Source: Phycisphaerales bacterium (lineage in GTDB: Bacteria > Planctomycetota > Phycisphaerae > Tepidisphaerales > Tepidisphaeraceae). Taken from it: a DNA stretch of 16,143 bases. Under the pieces are notes generated by a model. It was not told where the DNA came from. It was given only the letters and a program-made list of their open reading frames with translations, and ran no database searches. The first letter of the stretch is position 1. Every line of letters begins with the position of its first letter. This document shows, one piece after another, positions 12,328 to 16,143 of the stretch. Made by a program: the position numbers and the translations under genes. Location: assembly GCA_003153655.1 (NCBI GenBank), contig PMAK01000245.1, positions 1-16,143 on the forward strand, in the 5' to 3' direction.

Positions 12328-14610
12328 GTGTCGGATACCTACGACCTCCACAACCTCGGATGGCACAGTTTTCAGCAGCTTTGTTTGACGATAACGCGCG
12401 AAATTCTTGGCCAGACCGTTGAGTCTTTCTTGGATTCGTCAGATGCTGGAAAGGATGGCGCGTTTGCTGGGACTTGGAATTCTGTGAAGGGTGAATCTCT
12501 AAGCGGTCGCTTCGTCATTCAGTGCAAATTCACGAGCAAGCGCGATAAGACATTGGGGAAGTCAGATATTGCTGATGAAGTGGAAAAGGCGCGTCAACTG
12601 GTCAAGGCGGGTCGCTGCGACTCCTATATTCTTATGACGAATGCCGGAGTCTCGGGGGCAACTACTGAAAGTTTAGAAGACCTCTTTAAGGCGGCGGGCG
12701 TAGAGCATTTTCGGTCGTTCGGGTCAACCTGGATATGCCAGCAAATTAAAGAAAACAAGCGGCTACGTATGCTGGTGCCAAGAATATACGGCTTGGGCGA
12801 CCTGAGCCAAATTTTGGATGAGCGGGCGTACTTGCAAGCTAAGGCGTTGCTTGCTTCCCTTAGGGAAGAGCTTTCGAAAGTCGTGTTAACGGCCGCATAT
12901 CGCCGCGCTGCTGAGGCGCTGAACAAGCACGGTTTTGTGCTTTTGGTTGGGGAGCCAGCCGCTGGAAAGACAACGATTGCCGCAATGCTTTCCGTCGGGG
13001 CGCTCGATCAATGGGGCGCGTCAACGCTCAAGCTGGATACCGCTCACAAAATAGTTGAACGATGGAACCCAGATGAGCCCTCGCAGTTCTTTTGGATCGA
13101 TGATGCCTTCGGCGTGCTGCAATACGAATCGTCTTTGGTGCATGAATGGAATCACGCGCTTCCCCAGGTTCGCGCAATGCTGCGCAAAGGGGCCAAGATT
13201 GTGATGACATCTCGTGATTATATCTACAACCGCGCGAGAAATGATTTGAAGGAGGGAGCGTTCCCGTTATTTCAAGAAAGTCAGGTCGTGATCGACGTTC
13301 GCGACCTAACAACTGAGGAAAAGCAACAGATTCTTTACAACCATATTAAGCTTGGGAAACAGAAGCGGGCATTTCGCAAAGCGATTAAGCCTCATTTGAT
13401 CTACATAGCCAATCACTCGCGGTTCGTACCCGAGACTGCCCGACGACTATCTGACCCAGTGTTTACCAAGGGATTGACGCTGACGGATGCCGAACTAAAT
13501 GATTTTGTGAACAAACAGGAACGATTTCTTCAAGAGGTAATAACTGGTCTGGATGCCGATAGCAAAGCAGCTCTCGCTCTCATCTACATGAGAGATGGCT
13601 CTCTTGAAAGTCCCGTTGAGTTGGAGGATTCGGAACGAGAAGCGCTCGAAAGACTCGGCAGCGGTCTGGGTAAATGCATTACGGCGCTAGATTCGCTTAA
13701 CGGCAGCCTTGTCCAGTTCGTCAATCTCGAAGGGAATGCGATTTGGCGGTTCAAGCACCCGACTATAGGTGACGCCTACGCGGCGCTTTTGCTTCGCCGT
13801 CCAGAATGGCTTGGCATTTATGTCCGCGGTGCTCCACTGGACAAATTACTCGGACAAATAACTTGCGGAGAAGTTGGACTCGAAAAGGCTGTGATCCTGC
13901 CAAAGACGCTCTTTCCTTTGATTCTAAGGCGTTTGGATGAGACTGCTTCGGTAACACAACACAAAACGGCATGGTTGCGGGACTGGCATTCACGCCATCG
14001 CGTCGATGATTTCTTAGCCTCCCGCTGTTCGGTAGAGTTTTTGACAGAGTATCTACGCCGCCACGAGAACGTGTTTGAACGGGTATCGAGGCCTGGCCTT
14101 TCCCTGAATGCAGTGTCCGAGGTCGATTTGGCAGTTCGGCTGAATCAGCTGGGGCTTTTGCCCGAAGAATACCGCGAACGGTTTGTGAGGACAGTTGTTG
14201 AATACACCATTCAAGGTGATGACTTTTATGCGATAGAGAGTCGTGGGATTCAAGGCATCTTTACACCCGATGAGCTTGCGACTCTCCATGACCGGGTTCG
14301 GCGCGAACTCGTACCTAATCTTGCCGATGTACGACGCAACTGGCAAAGCAACTACGACACGGACCGGTCTCCAGACGATCACATGCAACCACTTTTAGAT
14401 GGTTTTTTGCAGTTGAAGAGAACATTTGCCGGTAATCGTAAAGTCATTCAGGCGATTGATCGGGAGATTGAATTGGCAAATGACTGGATTGCAGACAAAT
14501 CTAGCGAAGAACCCGAAAGAGATCGTCCCGTCCGCAAGTTTGGAGACGTCAATTCACCCGAGCAGCCAATTCCGAGTTCCCGCAGTCTTTTCGACGACAT
14601 TGACGAATAA
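12328..14610 (+). CDS. Mrr-like nuclease fused to STAND NTPase (nSTAND3-like)
   Basis: A 760-residue protein with the build of an Avs-type phage sensor. Residues 8-130 form a PD-(D/E)XK domain: LGWHSFQQLCLTITREILG, Asp43 in AGKDGAF, and RFVIQCKFTSK with Gln65 and Lys67. Next is a P-loop NTPase, with Walker A GEPAAGKT (208-215), Walker B FFWIDDAFG (254-262) and the sensor-like TSRDY (294-298), matching what I recall of the nSTAND3 group. The remaining 430 residues are helical and probably bind the trigger; the end is charged and disordered-looking (EEPERDRPVRK). STAND proteins oligomerise on recognising a foreign component and activate the effector, here predicted to cut DNA. The start is GTG 12328 with a weak AGAGAAA site, 41 bases after hipA. 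The gene looks intact. Confidence 0.85.
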   Translation: MSDTYDLHNLGWHSFQQLCLTITREILGQTVESFLDSSDAGKDGAFAGTWNSVKGESLSGRFVIQCKFTSKRDKTLGKSDIADEVEKARQLVKAGRCDSYILMTNAGVSGATTESLEDLFKAAGVEHFRSFGSTWICQQIKENKRLRMLVPRIYGLGDLSQILDERAYLQAKALLASLREELSKVVLTAAYRRAAEALNKHGFVLLVGEPAAGKTTIAAMLSVGALDQWGASTLKLDTAHKIVERWNPDEPSQFFWIDDAFGVLQYESSLVHEWNHALPQVRAMLRKGAKIVMTSRDYIYNRARNDLKEGAFPLFQESQVVIDVRDLTTEEKQQILYNHIKLGKQKRAFRKAIKPHLIYIANHSRFVPETARRLSDPVFTKGLTLTDAELNDFVNKQERFLQEVITGLDADSKAALALIYMRDGSLESPVELEDSEREALERLGSGLGKCITALDSLNGSLVQFVNLEGNAIWRFKHPTIGDAYAALLLRRPEWLGIYVRGAPLDKLLGQITCGEVGLEKAVILPKTLFPLILRRLDETASVTQHKTAWLRDWHSRHRVDDFLASRCSVEFLTEYLRRHENVFERVSRPGLSLNAVSEVDLAVRLNQLGLLPEEYRERFVRTVVEYTIQGDDFYAIESRGIQGIFTPDELATLHDRVRRELVPNLADVRRNWQSNYDTDRSPDDHMQPLLDGFLQLKRTFAGNRKVIQAIDREIELANDWIADKSSEEPERDRPVRKFGDVNSPEQPIPSSRSLFDDIDE

Positions 14611-14648
14611 TTCTGTTTGCCCACGCGCGCGGCGATGGGGGGCTCAAA

Positions 14649-15659
14649 TCAGAAATTGACCGCACTACTCCAACACCCAGCAAGCACATCGGAGAAGTTT
14701 TTGTCACGCACTGCTGCCCTGATTTCCTTGCCGGTCATCGGAACCACAAGATACTCATCCTTGCTCCCACGCAGCATTTCCTTAGTCACCGTACCGGTAA
14801 ATCCATTCCACGACACAAAGATTCCGAGCGTACAGCGCTGACTCCGATTTTCGAGTTTCGACCTGAATACGACGAATTCGTCCTTGCCACACTTCCCCGA
14901 CCAGTTCTTACATTCGCCGAGGATCAAAGCCGATTCTCGACGGAACCGGGCGTCATTGCTGTCGTTAAGAACCGTGATGTCGATTTCCTCTGTCGCCGTT
15001 CTAATTCGACCCGTCACGCTGAAGCCCGGCACTGTCTCCAGCAACCGACTCACCAATTCCTCCAAGGAACGTCCCTTCGCATCTGAGGACTTCGCCGTTT
15101 CCACGGCGTTCACCAACGAATCCAAACTCTCTGCCCCCCAACCAGATAACCTAGCGGCGACTTCGGCAATCCTTTTGCCGATATCGTCAGAGGCTTGATC
15201 GGCGGCCTCGTCAACTTGATCGCACACCGCCTTGACCTTGCGGTATGCGGCGTCAAGATCGGTTGCGTTAGTGTCAATGTCGAAGGAGAATTGGATGTAC
15301 GCACCATCATCTTCGAAGTGGATGTCATCGACATCGCCATGCGTTTTGCTGCGCACTTCTACAGCCCGGCGCACCAAATCGAAATACTGCTCCATCCCAA
15401 GGGGGTTGTACCAATACTTCCGCGTAAAGGTGTAATCGGCCTCGCCGATAAACTTTCCGCCCTGATTTCGAAGGGTGCCGTTCCAGTCCAAGTGAATCAC
15501 ATTGTCTTTGACGTCGCCAATGTTTATGAGAACATCCTCAGGTACATCGGCAAGCATCAGGCTACCGAGAACGCTTGGCGGCAAGGCGACGGGGCCTTCT
15601 GATCCGGTAGCCGATTTGAGCAATGCCTTCGCTTCGTCGGTCGTCATAAAAACCATCAT
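14649..15659 (-). CDS. Restriction endonuclease, Mrr-like C-terminal domain
   Basis: A 336-residue protein. The C-terminal half is a PD-(D/E)XK nuclease: Glu200 in GRSLEELVSRLLETVPGF, Asp227 in EEIDITVLND, and LILGECKNW with Glu249 and Lys251. The N-terminal half (about 1-180) contains short beta strands and acidic stretches (DVDDIHFEDDGAYIQF) and is not recognised; it may read the target or modified base. No methyltransferase is adjacent on this strand, so a modification-dependent (type IV-like) or host-conditional nuclease is plausible. The ATG at 15659 is followed by ATG at 15656 and 15647, and none has a clear Shine-Dalgarno. It converges with the STAND gene, with only 38 bases between stops. 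Confidence 0.8.
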   Translation of the reverse strand: MMVFMTTDEAKALLKSATGSEGPVALPPSVLGSLMLADVPEDVLINIGDVKDNVIHLDWNGTLRNQGGKFIGEADYTFTRKYWYNPLGMEQYFDLVRRAVEVRSKTHGDVDDIHFEDDGAYIQFSFDIDTNATDLDAAYRKVKAVCDQVDEAADQASDDIGKRIAEVAARLSGWGAESLDSLVNAVETAKSSDAKGRSLEELVSRLLETVPGFSVTGRIRTATEEIDITVLNDSNDARFRRESALILGECKNWSGKCGKDEFVVFRSKLENRSQRCTLGIFVSWNGFTGTVTKEMLRGSKDEYLVVPMTGKEIRAAVRDKNFSDVLAGCWSSAVNF

Positions 15660-15706
15660 AAGTTAATTTTCAGCAACTCACGCCTCTCGTGACCAAAGGA
15701 TTTCCG

Positions 15707-15904
15707 TCATGGTTTCCCTGCCGCCAAATACTGCCGCGCCACAGCCAAGATCGCCGCCTTGATGATCGCCGGCAGATTATGCCATTGTGCCGATAGTTCA
15801 GCTAACTCGGGGTCGATTGCAGCGCTTTTTGCAGCGCCTTTTCCGGAATCGCTTGATTTCCCGGTGGAATCTGCGATTGTTCGATCCCTGTCCTGGGCAT
15901 TCAA
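15707..15904 (-). CDS. Small integrase-associated-type protein, 65 aa
   Basis: The C-terminal half (DPELAELSAQWHNLPAIIK then AAILAVARQY) matches small proteins or tails that I recall next to tyrosine recombinase genes in Planctomycetota and Verrucomicrobiota. The N-terminal half (RDRTIADSTGKSSDSGK) is translated antisense to a tRNA-3'-end-like sequence, which explains its odd composition. The only start in the frame is TTG 15904, inside a strong hairpin, so the start is doubtful and expression uncertain. No integrase gene is visible in the window. It precedes the restriction endonuclease by 47 bases. Confidence 0.5.
   Translation of the reverse strand: MNAQDRDRTIADSTGKSSDSGKGAAKSAAIDPELAELSAQWHNLPAIIKAAILAVARQYLAAGKP
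15880..15899 (+). other. tRNA 3'-end-like sequence, possible attachment site
   Basis: The 20 bases (TTCGATCCC then TGTCCTGGGCA) read like the T-loop, T-stem 3' strand and acceptor 3' strand of a tRNA, directly followed by a strong terminator hairpin. The 5' strand of the T-stem (GATTG) does not pair with CCTGT, and no anticodon or D arm precedes it, so it is not a tRNA gene. Duplicated tRNA 3' ends are the usual scar of integration into a tRNA. This would place the right boundary of an island here. Confidence 0.45.
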
Positions 15905-15926
15905 GGCGACCCTTTCGGGTCGCCTT
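15903..15926 (+). terminator. Intrinsic terminator
   Basis: AAGGCGACCC (15903-15912) and GGGTCGCCTT (15917-15926) form a perfect 10-bp stem with a TTTC loop, followed by CCTTGTTT. The T-rich side is rightward, so it would terminate plus-strand transcription, in the place expected for the original terminator of a tRNA gene. Downstream, 15927-16143 holds no supported gene, only a short open stretch (about 15991-16092) ending NNLCKLLAA. Confidence 0.65.
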
Positions 15927-16143
15927 CCTTGTTTGTGAGGTTCTGTAAGATCCCTCTGTCGTGCGTATTAACGATTCGCGCGTCCCCTCCGATTAAGACG
16001 CCGAGAAGTTGCGGGTATTGCCGACGAGGCAAATCGGCAGCGATTCACTGGAGGAACCTCTGAATAACCTCTGCAAGCTATTGGCCGCATGACTGGATGG
16101 CCGTAGAGCGTTCACTTTTCGCTGATTTTCGCGGGTTTCGGCC

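Noticed and set aside
15830..15900. A complete tRNA gene
   Set aside because: Only the 3' terminal 20 bases look like a tRNA; the T-stem 5' strand does not pair and no anticodon, D or acceptor 5' strand could be placed.
1..16143. CRISPR array or insertion-sequence transposase
   Set aside because: No regularly spaced direct repeats were seen, and no ORF shows transposase or integrase catalytic motifs.

Overview
This is a bacterial accessory region packed with genes of anti-phage, restriction-modification and toxin-antitoxin type. No ribosomal, core-metabolic or complete tRNA gene is present. Base composition is moderately GC-rich. Many genes lack a clear Shine-Dalgarno sequence. Short dispersed-repeat motifs (near 36-89 and 2236-2258) and a small gene of a type I associate with integrases in Planctomycetota and Verrucomicrobiota suggest a PVC-group bacterium, but this taxonomic guess is weak.

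Layout, left to right. Positions 1-410 hold a hairpin-forming repeat and a strong intrinsic terminator. A plus-strand gene with its own predicted promoter (533-2032) encodes a 499-residue protein of unknown function. Next is the broken remnant of an ASCH-domain gene (2093-2514), closed by a perfect 13-bp hairpin. Then comes a plus-strand cassette: C5-cytosine DNA methyltransferase (2673-3791), small protein (3817-4074), PD-(D/E)XK nuclease fused to a DUF2075 superfamily 1 helicase (4216-6204), AIPR-family protein (about 6270-8134, frameshifted and shortened at its 5' end) and a Vsr mismatch endonuclease (8127-8558). Methyltransferase plus Vsr bracketing an ATP-driven nuclease and an AIPR protein recalls the Dcm/Z1/MORC/AIPR/Vsr restriction systems, but with a different motor.

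Two toxin-antitoxin modules follow, transcribed divergently from a shared 318-bp control region: an AbiE-like pair on the minus strand (antitoxin 9405-10484, toxin 8584-9411) and hipBA on the plus strand (10803-12286). The shared region carries a good promoter for each operon and several palindromes and repeats suited to autoregulation. A large nuclease-STAND NTPase (12328-14610) follows hipA. On the minus strand lie an Mrr-like restriction endonuclease (14649-15659) and a small integrase-associated-type gene (15707-15904). That small gene abuts a sequence resembling the 3' end of a tRNA followed by a terminator, which may mark the right edge of an integrated island.

Four proteins carry recognisable or likely PD-(D/E)XK nuclease-type domains, and an AIPR and a Vsr protein are also present, so foreign-DNA degradation is the common theme. 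Several genes are damaged: ASCH (stop plus frameshift), the methyltransferase (missing 3' tail, altered motif X) and AIPR (loss of one G, missing N-terminus). Either the locus is decaying or the assembly has single-base errors; reads must be checked before calling the cassette inactive.
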